A stretch of DNA of 64,000 bases, from the NCBI GenBank assembly GCA_964428355.1, contig CAYRYU010000011.1, forward strand, positions 1 to 64,000, given 5' to 3'. The notes beneath the pieces were generated by a model, which had not been told where the DNA came from, searched no databases, and worked only from the letters and a program-made list of their open reading frames with translations. This DNA comes from CAYRYU01 sp964428355. GTDB taxonomy: Bacteria; Muiribacteriota; Ozemobacteria; Ozemobacterales; Ozemobacteraceae. Within the stretch, counting starts at the first letter, position 1. Every line of letters starts with the position of its first letter. Shown here in pieces: positions 1 to 8,181 of the stretch. Made by a program: the position numbers and the translations under genes.

Positions 1-2
1 CC

Positions 3-890
3 GCGGGGAACGACAACACCCCCGCTCCCCAGTTCACCCACCTGGTCACCGGAGCAGACGGTGCCGACGTGACGTTCGACGAGGGTGGGGTCAGTTCGGT
101 CTATGTCCTCGTTCCGAGGATGACCCTTCCAGATGCGACGGTGGTTCCCGCTTTCTACTGTGGGAAATACACGGCCACGGCCGGCGCGGCAAACACCAGC
201 GGGCCGATCTTCAAGCACGATGCGATCTTCCAGGCCAATGGGGACGATGCGCCCCACCAGGCCGCCTCGACCGCAGGCGGTCGTCCGTGGGTCTTCATCA
301 CTCAGGTGAACGCGAAGACCGCCTGTTCACTCGCCGGGGGGAGGCTGATCGGCGAGAACCAGTGGCTCGCGATCGCGAACAATTCCCTGGGGGTTACGTC
401 CAACTGGCGGGGGGGAATCATCGGGAGTACGGTGGACTCGGGAGGAGGTTTTTATCGCGGATTGACCGGTTTCCTCGTAAACAAGATCCAACCGGCTTCA
501 GGCGGTGATGCCGGTTCCACCCCCGATGAAGCGAGCATCGAACACCGGGTGAAAACCCTGACAAACGGGGCCAAAATCTGGGACATCGGGGGAAACACCA
601 CCCAGTGGATTGACCAACTCCACATGGGAGACATCTGGTACACGGGCGTCGCCGATGATGCCCCGCTCGAAACCAATGATGCCAGGATTACCCGGGTGAA
701 CCTCAAGACTCTCTACGACAGCTCGCAGGGGGTGGGCCAGATCCGCCAGGTGTGGGCACCGATCGAATTTGCTTTCACTCGCGGCGGCGCGATTTCCTCA
801 GGAATATATGGCGGAGCATTCTGCCTGGGTATCTCGTCGGGTCCCACCTGGAGTTCCAGCGCAACAGGTTTCCGTTGTGTCCGTCCGTGA
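3..890 (+). CDS. SUMF1/FGE-fold (C-type-lectin-fold) protein, 5'-truncated; possible DGR variable protein
   Basis: The reading frame is open to the left window edge, so the N-terminus is missing; about 295 residues are visible. The segment KTACSLAGGRLIGENQWLAI and the terminal GFRCVRP match the formylglycine-generating-enzyme (SUMF1) fold. The last 35 residues run RGG-(x)n-YGGAFCLGISS-(x)n-TGFRCVR, the pattern seen where diversity-generating retroelements place their variable region. No sulfatase or metal-site residues can be assigned, so catalysis is not implied; a binding or display role is more likely. No reverse transcriptase lies downstream in this window, so a DGR could only lie to the left. 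An ordinary SUMF1 paralogue is the alternative. Confidence 0.7.
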   Translation, partial: AGNDNTPAPQFTHLVTGADGADVTFDEGGVSSVYVLVPRMTLPDATVVPAFYCGKYTATAGAANTSGPIFKHDAIFQANGDDAPHQAASTAGGRPWVFITQVNAKTACSLAGGRLIGENQWLAIANNSLGVTSNWRGGIIGSTVDSGGGFYRGLTGFLVNKIQPASGGDAGSTPDEASIEHRVKTLTNGAKIWDIGGNTTQWIDQLHMGDIWYTGVADDAPLETNDARITRVNLKTLYDSSQGVGQIRQVWAPIEFAFTRGGAISSGIYGGAFCLGISSGPTWSSSATGFRCVRP

Positions 891-1041
891 TTGATCGAGC
901 CCGCTGAGATCATCCGCCGGATTGGTTTCACGAAAGACCTTTCTGACCTCTCTTTGCTTCCCAATCCCCCGGGACAATTTGACTCCGGTTTTTCCCGAAC
1001 GTAAACTTGGTAGGAACCCTTTCCTGGAGGGAACGACAAGC

Positions 1042-1796
1042 ATGGCCCCCACCCTTGTTCCGCACCCAGAACGGACGTTTTTCCAAGCGGTTTTGCTCTT
1101 GGCGGCATTCTTGTTTGCCGGGGCCAACCCCGTTTTTTCCCAAACCGCCTCACCTACTGTCGAGCCACCGGGAATCCCGGTTGAAGCGAAGGTGTTCCAA
1201 AACCACCACTATCTGCGGGTGGAAGAAAAGGTAACCGGGGTCAAGGCAAAGTTGGCTTGTACGAAAATGGGCGGCCACCTAGTCAGCATTACCTCCCCGG
1301 AGGAAAACGAGTTCGTCTCCTCCCTGACGGACGGCAAGGCTGTCTGGATCGGTGGTTTCCACTATTCGGGNNNNNNNNNNNNNNNNNNNNNNNNNNNNNN
1401 NNNNNNNNNNNNNNNNNNNNNNNNNNNNNNNNNNNNNNNNNNNNNNNNNNNNNNNNNNNNNNNNNNNNNNTCTCCTCCCTGACGGACGGCAAGGCTGTCT
1501 GGATCGGTGGTTTCCACTATTCGGGTGGTTGGAAATGGATTAACGGAGAGGAAATTTCCAACACTTCGGATGGTTCGTTCGTCCAACCGGTGGAAACGAT
1601 CCAAACCCACCAAAAAGGAGCGAACGATGAAAAACCTTACAACGACCACCCGACCGGGAATGTCCCTTTCCGACCTCGCGCACACACTTCATGCTTCCAT
1701 GGACCTGCCCGACGAAGGGCCCCGGTGTGGAAGAGTCCTGATCAGCGACCGGCCGTTCCCTGCTCTGTTCCTCTCCGAGACGGGTTTCTGAAATGA
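1042..1796 (+). CDS. exported C-type-lectin-domain protein, interrupted by an assembly gap
   Basis: The ATG follows a GGAGG at 1026-1030. Residues 1-34 form a signal peptide (hydrophobic LLLAAFLFAG, ending near FSQ). The region from FQNHHYLRV through GGHLVSITSPEENEFV to GGWKWINGEE is the first half of a C-type lectin domain. The 100-N gap falls within it. Removing one 55-bp copy plus the Ns (155 bp) restores one frame of 199 codons ending at the TGA at 1794. Past the gap the second half of the lectin fold (usual WND/C motifs) is not recognisable, so the gene may be decayed, or real sequence may be missing in the gap. Confidence 0.55.
1316..1525. other. assembly gap (100 N at 1371-1470) with duplicated 55-bp flanks
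   Basis: The 55 bases at 1316-1370 are identical to those at 1471-1525. The gap at 21794-21893 shows the same arrangement with the same repeat length. This points to a scaffolding step that joined contigs sharing a k-mer-sized end without merging it. The true sequence probably has one copy and no gap. Confidence 0.9.
1627..1793 (+). CDS. possible 54-residue small protein
   Basis: ATG at 1627 has a good ribosome binding site (AAGGAG at about 1613-1618). The short frame (MKNLTTTTRPGMSLSDLAHT...) ends at TGA 1793, inside the downstream tail of the lectin reading frame. I recognise no family. It may be the real start of a short gene ahead of the sigma factor at 1893, or a chance frame in decayed lectin sequence. 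Confidence 0.25.
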
Positions 1797-1892
1797 CGGG
1801 GACCATGACATCCCTGCGGTCGGCCCCGGGTGGTTTCTTCGAAGCGGACGCTGTAACATCGGAAAAACCTTGCCGAGAGTGAAAAGCCTTCC

Positions 1893-2369
1893 ATGGATGT
1901 CGTCGAACTGTTCGAAACCCATGCGAACCAATTGAGGAAATTCGCCCGAAACCTCTGCCGGAACGATTCCATGTCAGACGATCTTGTCCAGGACACGTTC
2001 GTCAAGGCCATGACGAACATCGGCCTTCTTCAGGGAATTCCCGGGCCCAAGGTGAAATCCTGGTTGTTCACCACTCTCAAGAACGGATTCCTGGACTCCT
2101 TCCGCAGGCGAAAGAGGTTCGAAACGGCCACCGAGGAGTGGGATGAATTCCCCGATGAAACGGAGTTCGAGACGACGGTGGACAATTCCATTCTGGTCGC
2201 GTCCCTTCCTCAACCGACCTCAGACATCGTCTTCAAGAAATTCTGGTTGAACATGAACGCATCCGAGATCGCGCAGGAACTTTCCATGCCCCCCGGAACG
2301 GTGCGATACCATCTCCACAACGGGCTCAGGGAGTTGCGAAGGAAGCTCGAGATCGACGGAGAACAGTGA
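1893..2369 (+). CDS. ECF-type RNA polymerase sigma factor
   Basis: This 158-residue protein has a sigma region 2 in the N-terminal half (LCRNDSMSDDLVQDTFVKAM, then VKSWLFTTLKNGFLDSFRRR) and a region 4 helix-turn-helix near the C-terminus (MNASEIAQELSMPPGTVRYH). That is the usual two-domain extracytoplasmic-function layout at normal length. No anti-sigma gene with a membrane segment follows; the next gene, 55 nt downstream and probably co-transcribed, is the GNxG-repeat protein. That protein may be its regulator or its target, but the sequence does not decide this. Confidence 0.85.
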   Translation: MDVVELFETHANQLRKFARNLCRNDSMSDDLVQDTFVKAMTNIGLLQGIPGPKVKSWLFTTLKNGFLDSFRRRKRFETATEEWDEFPDETEFETTVDNSILVASLPQPTSDIVFKKFWLNMNASEIAQELSMPPGTVRYHLHNGLRELRRKLEIDGEQ

Positions 2370-2424
2370 TGAGCCATGGCACGTCGGCCAATCGGCCCAG
2401 ACAGGCGACAAAGAGAGAGAAAGA

Positions 2425-3636
2425 ATGAAAAAGACAATCGGAAACATCGGAACCCTTGACCTAACCGAGACCGCCCCGGAAACGGTCGAAGAGATTGAAA
2501 AGATCGGAAATGTCGGCGTGGTCATTGTCAGCAAGGCGACCGCCCCCCTGCTGAACCGCGTCAAGATCGGAAACGTAGGTTCGACGATCGAAATGAACCC
2601 TGGATTCAAGGTCGTGAATGGGAAGATGGAGCTGGCACCCAATTTCTCGGCCGGCTCGAAAGCCCCGGTCTCATTTCTGATCCAGGGAAAGCTCGAAGTG
2701 AAGCCCGACGTGAAACCCGAAGAAATCGAGCAGGGAATCGACAAGCTGGTCGTCAACGGCAAGATCCTTTGCCCCGAAAGCCTTCTTCCTGTCATCCAGT
2801 CGAAACTCGCGAGCCTGAACGGCAAGATCTCGTCGTATCCGGACGGGGCCCGCGTGGTTTCGGGGGATCTGGACCTGGACGACCGCTTCCTGCGCTCCCT
2901 GGCACCGGGAGCGAACCTCTACATCCTCGGCAACCTCCGGATGACTACTGATTGCGATCCCGCACTCTTCTCCGGACGGATCGAGAGCATCGGTTTTTCG
3001 GGAAAGGCCGTGATCCGCGAAGAATGCGCCGAAGCCTTTTTCCGGAAGCTCGGAAAGCAGAGCCCTCCCCAGGTGGAGATCATCCCCGCCGGGTTCCGGC
3101 ACTTCGACGATGAATTGGCCCTTTCCCGGTTGAACATCCGGAAGTTCGACCAGTTGGGAATCCAGGCGGAAAAGACGATCCGTATCGAACCGGACGTCAC
3201 GGAGGAACTGCTCCGGAAGCACATCCGGGCCATCCATGCAAAGGGTTGCATATTCTGTCCCGCCGGCCTCGCGGATGCAGTCATGGACCTCGTCGACGAT
3301 CCTTCCGCCAGGATTCTCCAGTACGCCGGAAGGCTGGTCCTTGTCGAAGACGAGTATTCCGTTTCGCGGGAGGAACTCGAGGCCTGCGACCAGGTGACGA
3401 CTTTCGGGGTATCCGGGGAGTTGTCGTTCGAAGCTGACATTCCCGCATCCCTCGCGAAAGAAAAGATCGAGTTCATCGACAATTTCGGAGAGATCGAAGC
3501 TCCCAAAGCACTCCTTGGCGTCATCCGGCTGAAGCTTCGAACCCGTGAAGGGGAGGTTTCCGCGTCGGATGAACTCACTGGTGAAGACGACCAGGGAAAG
3601 AACGTGAGCCAGAATTTCGGTTTCCTGAAACTATGA
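2425..3636 (+). CDS. cytoplasmic GNxG-repeat protein of unknown function
   Basis: 403 residues with no signal peptide or membrane segment. Short units of the type KIGNVG / IGNIGTL recur in the first 60 residues (KKTIGNIGTL, IEKIGNVGVV, RVKIGNVGST). Longer alternating hydrophobic repeats follow, with phrases such as LVVNGKILCPE and LDDRFLRSL...NLYILGNLRM, suggesting a beta-solenoid-like stack. A second set (IRAIHAKGCIFCPAGLAD) repeats the 'G-I-CP-L' theme of LVVNGKILCPESLL. It sits 55 nt behind the ECF sigma gene and ends in a hairpin region. No enzyme motif is visible and I do not assign a function. Confidence 0.8.
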   Translation: MKKTIGNIGTLDLTETAPETVEEIEKIGNVGVVIVSKATAPLLNRVKIGNVGSTIEMNPGFKVVNGKMELAPNFSAGSKAPVSFLIQGKLEVKPDVKPEEIEQGIDKLVVNGKILCPESLLPVIQSKLASLNGKISSYPDGARVVSGDLDLDDRFLRSLAPGANLYILGNLRMTTDCDPALFSGRIESIGFSGKAVIREECAEAFFRKLGKQSPPQVEIIPAGFRHFDDELALSRLNIRKFDQLGIQAEKTIRIEPDVTEELLRKHIRAIHAKGCIFCPAGLADAVMDLVDDPSARILQYAGRLVLVEDEYSVSREELEACDQVTTFGVSGELSFEADIPASLAKEKIEFIDNFGEIEAPKALLGVIRLKLRTREGEVSASDELTGEDDQGKNVSQNFGFLKL

Positions 3637-3642
3637 TGGCAT

Positions 3643-3706
3643 GCCGCCCTGTGGAATTCCCACATTCCACCTGGCGGCCCACCCCGGTCTCTTTCTGAAC
3701 CCGGGG
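3643..3706. terminator. two hairpins between convergent genes
   Basis: First hairpin 3643-3678: GCCGCC pairs with GGCGGC and GTGGAAT pairs with ATTCCAC around a 6-nt loop. Second, 3682-3706: CCCCGG pairs with CCGGGG. They lie between genes converging from both sides. No long U-run follows, so termination is inferred from the structure and position. Confidence 0.5.
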
Positions 3707-3727
3707 GGCAACCACTCCTTCCGCGGG

Positions 3728-5053
3728 TCAGAACTCCCTGCCGGTCACGGGTTCGACTTTCTGGGAATCGGATGCCCCGACGATGGTCGATGAAGTTGCG
3801 GGGGGGGTCCCTTCTGCACCGTCGGAGCTCGAGGAAACGCCCGACGAAGTCGTTCCTTCCCTGGCGGATTCTTTCGAAACTATGGGAACCGGCTTCTTGT
3901 CTTTCCCCAGGGCATCGGCAATCTTGTGGGCGACTATTTTCCCGATGAATCCTCCCACCATCGAACCAACAATGGTTCCGAACGGAGGAAAGAACAACGA
4001 CCCGATCGCCCCGCCCACAACCGATCCGATGGTTTGCCCGGTGATTCCGACCCAATCCATTTTCTGGACGGTGTCAGAAAGTGAAACCTTTCCGTCCTTG
4101 GCATCCCCCGCCAGACGGCCACCGAATTCACCTCCAACAAGGGATCCGAAGGTAGGAGCCAGGGCCGCAAGGAAGCCTCCAACGTAAGGGACGCTGGCGA
4201 GAAACGGCACCGCAGCAGAACCTGCGGCCGCTCCCAGAGTCGAACCCGCAGTGGAACCAAGGAACTCGACGGTGCAAAGGGTTTTCACCGCCTTCAGGAC
4301 ATCGATGTCCTCTCCGTTGATGATCTGGGTCCCAAGTTCGGAACCAACCGTCACCAGAGCCGTGATCCCGAGGTTTTTTGCGCTCAACGAGTCCTTGATC
4401 GAGGATTTGGCATTCTTTGCGGCGAGGTCCGTCCGGCTTTGCCCGTCCTTGGGCACGGCACCCTTGATATTATCGGGATCGAACTTGCTCCGGAGCTTGT
4501 CGAGTTTCGATTCCGGGGTGGTTGTGGTGGTTTGGGCGGTTTTGGAACCGGCCGACGAAGTCCCGGTCTTCTGCTGGATCTTCTTGACAACGATCTTCAC
4601 TCCCGCCTTGACGATCACCCTTTTCCCACGGGCAATTTCTTCCGGAGTAAATCCGCCAAGATCTTCGGGGCTCAAAGTAAAATGGCGCCCGAAGATGTCC
4701 TCGACGTCATATGAAACAGGCGATTGGGAGTTCGTCTGGAATGGAGATGAAACCGGGGTTACTCCTTTTGCCTCTGCCGGGCGAGTCCCTGAGGCCGTTC
4801 CAGTCACGACGGCGCGATACTGTTCCTCAGTTAAGGCCACCGGTTTTCCGTTGACCTCCCGTATGTTGTACGTCACCGAACCGGACTCGGTCGGTACAGT
4901 GACCCATTTTCCCGGAGTTACCGAAACGGTCTTTTCCCCGATCTTGACATCGATCGGAGCAGTCTGCGCTCCCAAGGGGACATCGGAGAAAAAGGACGCG
5001 ATGAGACAGAGAATCAGAACCGAACCGAGGGCTCTTCTGGACGACTTTTTCAT
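3728..5053 (-). CDS. exported glycine-zipper protein
   Basis: 441 residues beginning with a signal peptide (MKKSSRRALGSVLILCLIAS...GAQ). GGAGGA precedes the ATG by 4 nt. Residues ~30-80 form a small beta domain, followed by a low-complexity linker containing TGTASGTRP. Residues ~270-385 are a long glycine/alanine-rich amphipathic stretch (GSTAGSTLGAAAGSAAVPF, TIGSVVGGAIGSLF, VGSMVGGFIGKIVAHKIAD) typical of glycine-zipper segments that insert in or span membranes. The Ser/Thr-rich tail is probably disordered. Outer-membrane or periplasmic location is inferred; the function is unknown. Confidence 0.8.
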   Translation of the reverse strand: MKKSSRRALGSVLILCLIASFFSDVPLGAQTAPIDVKIGEKTVSVTPGKWVTVPTESGSVTYNIREVNGKPVALTEEQYRAVVTGTASGTRPAEAKGVTPVSSPFQTNSQSPVSYDVEDIFGRHFTLSPEDLGGFTPEEIARGKRVIVKAGVKIVVKKIQQKTGTSSAGSKTAQTTTTTPESKLDKLRSKFDPDNIKGAVPKDGQSRTDLAAKNAKSSIKDSLSAKNLGITALVTVGSELGTQIINGEDIDVLKAVKTLCTVEFLGSTAGSTLGAAAGSAAVPFLASVPYVGGFLAALAPTFGSLVGGEFGGRLAGDAKDGKVSLSDTVQKMDWVGITGQTIGSVVGGAIGSLFFPPFGTIVGSMVGGFIGKIVAHKIADALGKDKKPVPIVSKESAREGTTSSGVSSSSDGAEGTPPATSSTIVGASDSQKVEPVTGREF

Positions 5054-5123
5054 TCGTTCCTCCGGGGAGTGAATCCCATCATCTTATTGGAAATCCATTC
5101 AGGGAAGGAAATCATTTCGATAT

Positions 5124-5152
5124 ACTTTACCTTCCGAGGTATCCGGTTACAA
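5124..5152 (-). promoter_or_regulatory. sigma-70-type promoter for the glycine-zipper gene
   Basis: Read on the minus strand: TTGTAA (5147-5152), 17-nt spacer, TAAAGT (5124-5129), about 70 nt before the start codon. Confidence 0.6.
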
Positions 5153-5200
5153 AATTCGGGGTCTCCATTTTGGACGGGAGATCCCAAAGAGCCTCGCGAG

Positions 5201-5230
5201 TTGACGTCGATTTCACGTTTCGGGTAGGGT
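5201..5230 (+). promoter_or_regulatory. sigma-70-type promoter
   Basis: TTGACG (5201-5206), 18-nt spacer, TAGGGT (5225-5230), about 30 nt before the ATG at 5259. Divergent from the promoter at 5124-5152. Confidence 0.6.
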
Positions 5231-5258
5231 ACGTCATCTGAATCCGCGAGGTGCAGCC

Positions 5259-6227
5259 ATGCTCCGACGATTTCTTCCCGTGTCCATTATCGTTTACCTA
5301 CTTTGTCCGTTCAATCCACCGGTTTCCGCGGAAACGATCGTCTTCACGAACGGAGCCTCCCTGACCGCGAAAATCGTGGCGCAGGAGGACGAGTTCATCA
5401 AGGTCGACCAGGACAAGTTTTTCCTGTTTTTTCCGATTCCCAGCGTCTCGACGATCGACGGGAAGAAGCTGAAAAAGGACGAGCACAGGAAAATTCCCCC
5501 AAAAGCCCGCCCCGAAAAGGAAGCCGCTTTCGTGGACAGGGTCAACAAAGCCTATTTTTCCTATCCCGTAGCGGGAATCAAGTCCTTCGACCTGAAGGTA
5601 ACGATTCCCGCCGTCGAGAAGATGAAGGAAGAGCTGGCCAGGGATTCCGGGGAAAACGACCCTCGGGTCAAGGTTTTCGACTCGATCAGGATCCGGTTCT
5701 TGTATGAGAAAGGGATCTTCTCGATCAGGCAGGAGAAGTTCTCCCCGACCAGGGACGGAAACATGGACCAGGGGCGCGAGCTCCTCGTCGAGGGCATGCG
5801 CAACTCGCTCCTGGGGCTTTCCCAGAGCTGGGGCCAGATGCTGGCGGGGCCGTTGTTCACGGACGAGGATACCGACTTCCAGATCGAGAACGCCACCGAC
5901 GGCGTCCGGGTCCGTTTCAAGGACAAGGACGACAGCAACGTGAAGATGCTTTTCGATGAAAAGTCCCTTCTCAAGAGGGTGGACTTCGGTGGCCTCTTCC
6001 CTTTCAGCGTCGATCTTCAGTTCCATCAGGGCACCAAGGGGCTCCTCCCCAAGGAAATGAAGGTCGAGCAGACCACGGGAACGAAAGCCACAACGCAGAT
6101 CACCTACCAGGAAAGAGATGGGTTCCCCTTTCCCTCGGGGTTTGCATCGAAGATGTCCCTGGCTGGGGAAGAACAGACAACGGGCGATGCCTCGTTCGAG
6201 CTACTGGACTTCAAGGTCGCGCCCTGA
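5259..6227 (+). CDS. exported two-domain protein of unknown function
   Basis: 322 residues. Signal peptide residues 1-24 (LPVSIIVYLLCPF...VSA). Residues 25-70 (IVFTNGASLTAKIVAQEDEF...IPSVSTIDG) look like the small beta barrel found where 'NG...G.V...D.I.I..DG' motifs occur. Residues ~95-320 form a beta-rich domain with lipoprotein-carrier-like spacing (VKVFDSIRIRFLYEKGIFSI; VRVRFKDKDDSNVKMLF), so a LolA-type half-barrel is a guess. GAGGTG lies ahead of the ATG. A good promoter precedes it and the next small gene follows by about 80 nt. Confidence 0.75.
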   Translation: MLRRFLPVSIIVYLLCPFNPPVSAETIVFTNGASLTAKIVAQEDEFIKVDQDKFFLFFPIPSVSTIDGKKLKKDEHRKIPPKARPEKEAAFVDRVNKAYFSYPVAGIKSFDLKVTIPAVEKMKEELARDSGENDPRVKVFDSIRIRFLYEKGIFSIRQEKFSPTRDGNMDQGRELLVEGMRNSLLGLSQSWGQMLAGPLFTDEDTDFQIENATDGVRVRFKDKDDSNVKMLFDEKSLLKRVDFGGLFPFSVDLQFHQGTKGLLPKEMKVEQTTGTKATTQITYQERDGFPFPSGFASKMSLAGEEQTTGDASFELLDFKVAP

Positions 6228-6308
6228 GGCTGATTCCGACTCCCAAACGAGTTTTAAAATCCGAACGGGGGGTTGGACGTTTTCCTTTCCGTAAGGAGGG
6301 CGTTCAAA

Positions 6309-6716
6309 ATGAGAATCTGTCTCCTCGTCCTTGGGTGTTTGTTGCTTTTCCCTGCCACCACGTGCGCGAGGGCCTCGGAAACCGGCGGCAAGGCTTCGGA
6401 ACCTGTCCGGATCGGTGAACCCCCGGCGGGGGAGACCGATGATGTTCTTCCCCGGTCCTGGTTGAAGAGGAAAACCACGGTCGAGGAGGAGGAGCGGAAA
6501 CACATGGTGAAGAACGACGAACTCGGGTCGGAACCCGTTCCGTTCGGCTTCATCAACAAACGGTGGTTGGAACTGAAAACGCAGATCCAGGAAGGCGACG
6601 AACTCTGGGAGTTTTCCTCTTCGGCCGAAAGCTGGAAACACCTTGCGGGACGAAGCGGGTTGTGCATCGTCCGGAAAGGCCGGATAATCGCCAGTCTCGT
6701 TACCCTGATGAACTGA
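6309..6716 (+). CDS. small exported protein with a GDELWEFSS domain
   Basis: The ATG at 6309 is chosen because AAGGAGG (6293-6299) sits 9 nt upstream. The 135-residue product has a signal peptide ending near TCA (a lipobox is not convincing). The C-terminal half (GDELWEFSSSAESWKHLAGR then GLCIVRKGRIIASLVTLMN) resembles a short domain repeatedly seen in hypothetical proteins of proteobacteria and planctomycetes. It has no known activity. Confidence 0.75.
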   Translation: MRICLLVLGCLLLFPATTCARASETGGKASEPVRIGEPPAGETDDVLPRSWLKRKTTVEEEERKHMVKNDELGSEPVPFGFINKRWLELKTQIQEGDELWEFSSSAESWKHLAGRSGLCIVRKGRIIASLVTLMN

Positions 6717-6752
6717 CGGAACAGGTTTTCCCGCCGACGGGACAAGGACAAC

Positions 6753-8180
6753 TCAAGGAACCTGGGGAATCACCTTTCCGGGGTTGAGGATCAGGTTCGG
6801 ATCGAGGGCCTGTTTGATCGCGCGCATCATTCCGATATGAGCGGTGGAGCAGAACAGCGGCATCCATCGAAGCCGCTTGTGACCAATTCCGTGCTCACCT
6901 GAAAGAGTCCCGCCCAGGTCGGCGGTCAGTCGGAAGATTTCGTCGAGAATCAAGGGGAGTCGCTCTTTCCACTGGTCTTCAGTCCAGGAAGGGTTCATGA
7001 CGGGTGTGGCGTGCAGGTTTCCATCGCCCGCATGGCCGTAACAGGGAATCTCGATTCCCCACTTTTCCGCTATCTTCCTGAGCCCCGCGACCATCTTCGG
7101 AATCGAGGCAATGGGAACGACGATGTCCTCCAGACTTTGGTGGGGACTCTTCACCTTGAATGCCTCGGCGATATTGCGGCGGATCTTCCAGACCCGCTCG
7201 GAAGTGGTGTGGTTGTCCGCGACGAAAACCTCTACGGCCCCGGATTTCAGGCATTGCTCGCCGACGGATTCGTATCCGGCCTCGACCTCGGCGGAGTGGG
7301 CGCCATCCACCGTGATCAGCAGCATTGCCCCGGCCTCCCGAACGTCCAGACTTTCGTTGAGGTATTCACAGGCGGCGGAGAAGCTCGTTCTATCCATGAA
7401 CTCGACGGCGGTGGGAATCACCCCGCCCTTCGCGATGATGAGGGGAACCGCCGCAATGGCGGTTTCGGGATCGGGGAAGAGCACGAGAAGGTCGGCGGAA
7501 ACCTTCGGAAGAGGCATCAGCTTGAGCGTGATCCTGGTGAAGATCCCGAGGGTTCCCTCCGATCCGATCATGAGTTGGATGAGGTTGTACCCGGTCACGT
7601 CCTTCGCGAGCTTCCCGCCCAGGCGGACGATGTCCCCGGAGGGGGTGACGAGTTCGAGACCGGTCACATAGCGTCCGGTGACGCCGTACTTCACGGCTTT
7701 TCCACCCCCCGCGTTTTCCGCGACGTTTCCACCGATGAAACAGCTCTCCAGGCTCATGGGATACCCGGCGAAAAACAGACCCGCCTCCCGGACAAGCGGG
7801 TTGATCTCGTTGGTCACGAGGCCAGGTTCAACCGTTATCGTCAGGTTGTCCGGGTCGAATTCCAGAACCTTGTTCATCCTGTCGCACAAAAGGACGATCC
7901 CGCCGAAGACGGGAACGGCCCCACCCGAAAGTCCGCTTCCGGCACCGCGCGGAGTGACGGGAATCAGCTCCCTGTTGGCGAGTTTCATGACGGCCGAGAT
8001 CTCCTCGGCGGAACCCGGCCGCACGACACAGCCGGGCATTGCGGCGTATTCTTTTTCCGCCACTTCGTCGTGGGAAAAAGCTTCGAGCCGCTCGGGATCG
8101 CCATGAATCACGTTTCCGGTGCCGACAATCCCGCCAAGCTCTTCGATAACCGCGGGAGTGAGGTTTTTGTAACGGCTCAT
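6753..8180 (-). CDS. glcD: FAD-linked oxidase, GlcD / lactate dehydrogenase type
   Basis: 475 residues. The N-terminal FAD-binding PCMH domain shows PGSAEEISAVMKLAN and PVTPRGAGSGLSGGAVP. The C-terminal oxidase domain shows GHAGDGNLH (near 380) and the strongly conserved GEHGIGHKR (near 428). These are standard for D-2-hydroxyacid dehydrogenases (glycolate or D-lactate). The ATG at 8180 lies 1 nt beyond the etfA stop, so the two are translationally coupled. Gene order etfB-etfA-oxidase is that of the Acetobacterium lctBCD electron-confurcating lactate dehydrogenase. The likely role is oxidation of lactate or a related hydroxyacid, passing electrons to EtfAB. The substrate cannot be fixed from sequence. 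Confidence 0.88.
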   Translation of the reverse strand: MSRYKNLTPAVIEELGGIVGTGNVIHGDPERLEAFSHDEVAEKEYAAMPGCVVRPGSAEEISAVMKLANRELIPVTPRGAGSGLSGGAVPVFGGIVLLCDRMNKVLEFDPDNLTITVEPGLVTNEINPLVREAGLFFAGYPMSLESCFIGGNVAENAGGGKAVKYGVTGRYVTGLELVTPSGDIVRLGGKLAKDVTGYNLIQLMIGSEGTLGIFTRITLKLMPLPKVSADLLVLFPDPETAIAAVPLIIAKGGVIPTAVEFMDRTSFSAACEYLNESLDVREAGAMLLITVDGAHSAEVEAGYESVGEQCLKSGAVEVFVADNHTTSERVWKIRRNIAEAFKVKSPHQSLEDIVVPIASIPKMVAGLRKIAEKWGIEIPCYGHAGDGNLHATPVMNPSWTEDQWKERLPLILDEIFRLTADLGGTLSGEHGIGHKRLRWMPLFCSTAHIGMMRAIKQALDPNLILNPGKVIPQVP

Positions 8181-8181
8181 T

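Noticed and set aside
713..1153. Minus-strand open frames of 110-146 codons over the FGE/lectin region
   Set aside because: They lie opposite recognisable coding sequence and have no family features; shadow frames of GC-rich DNA.
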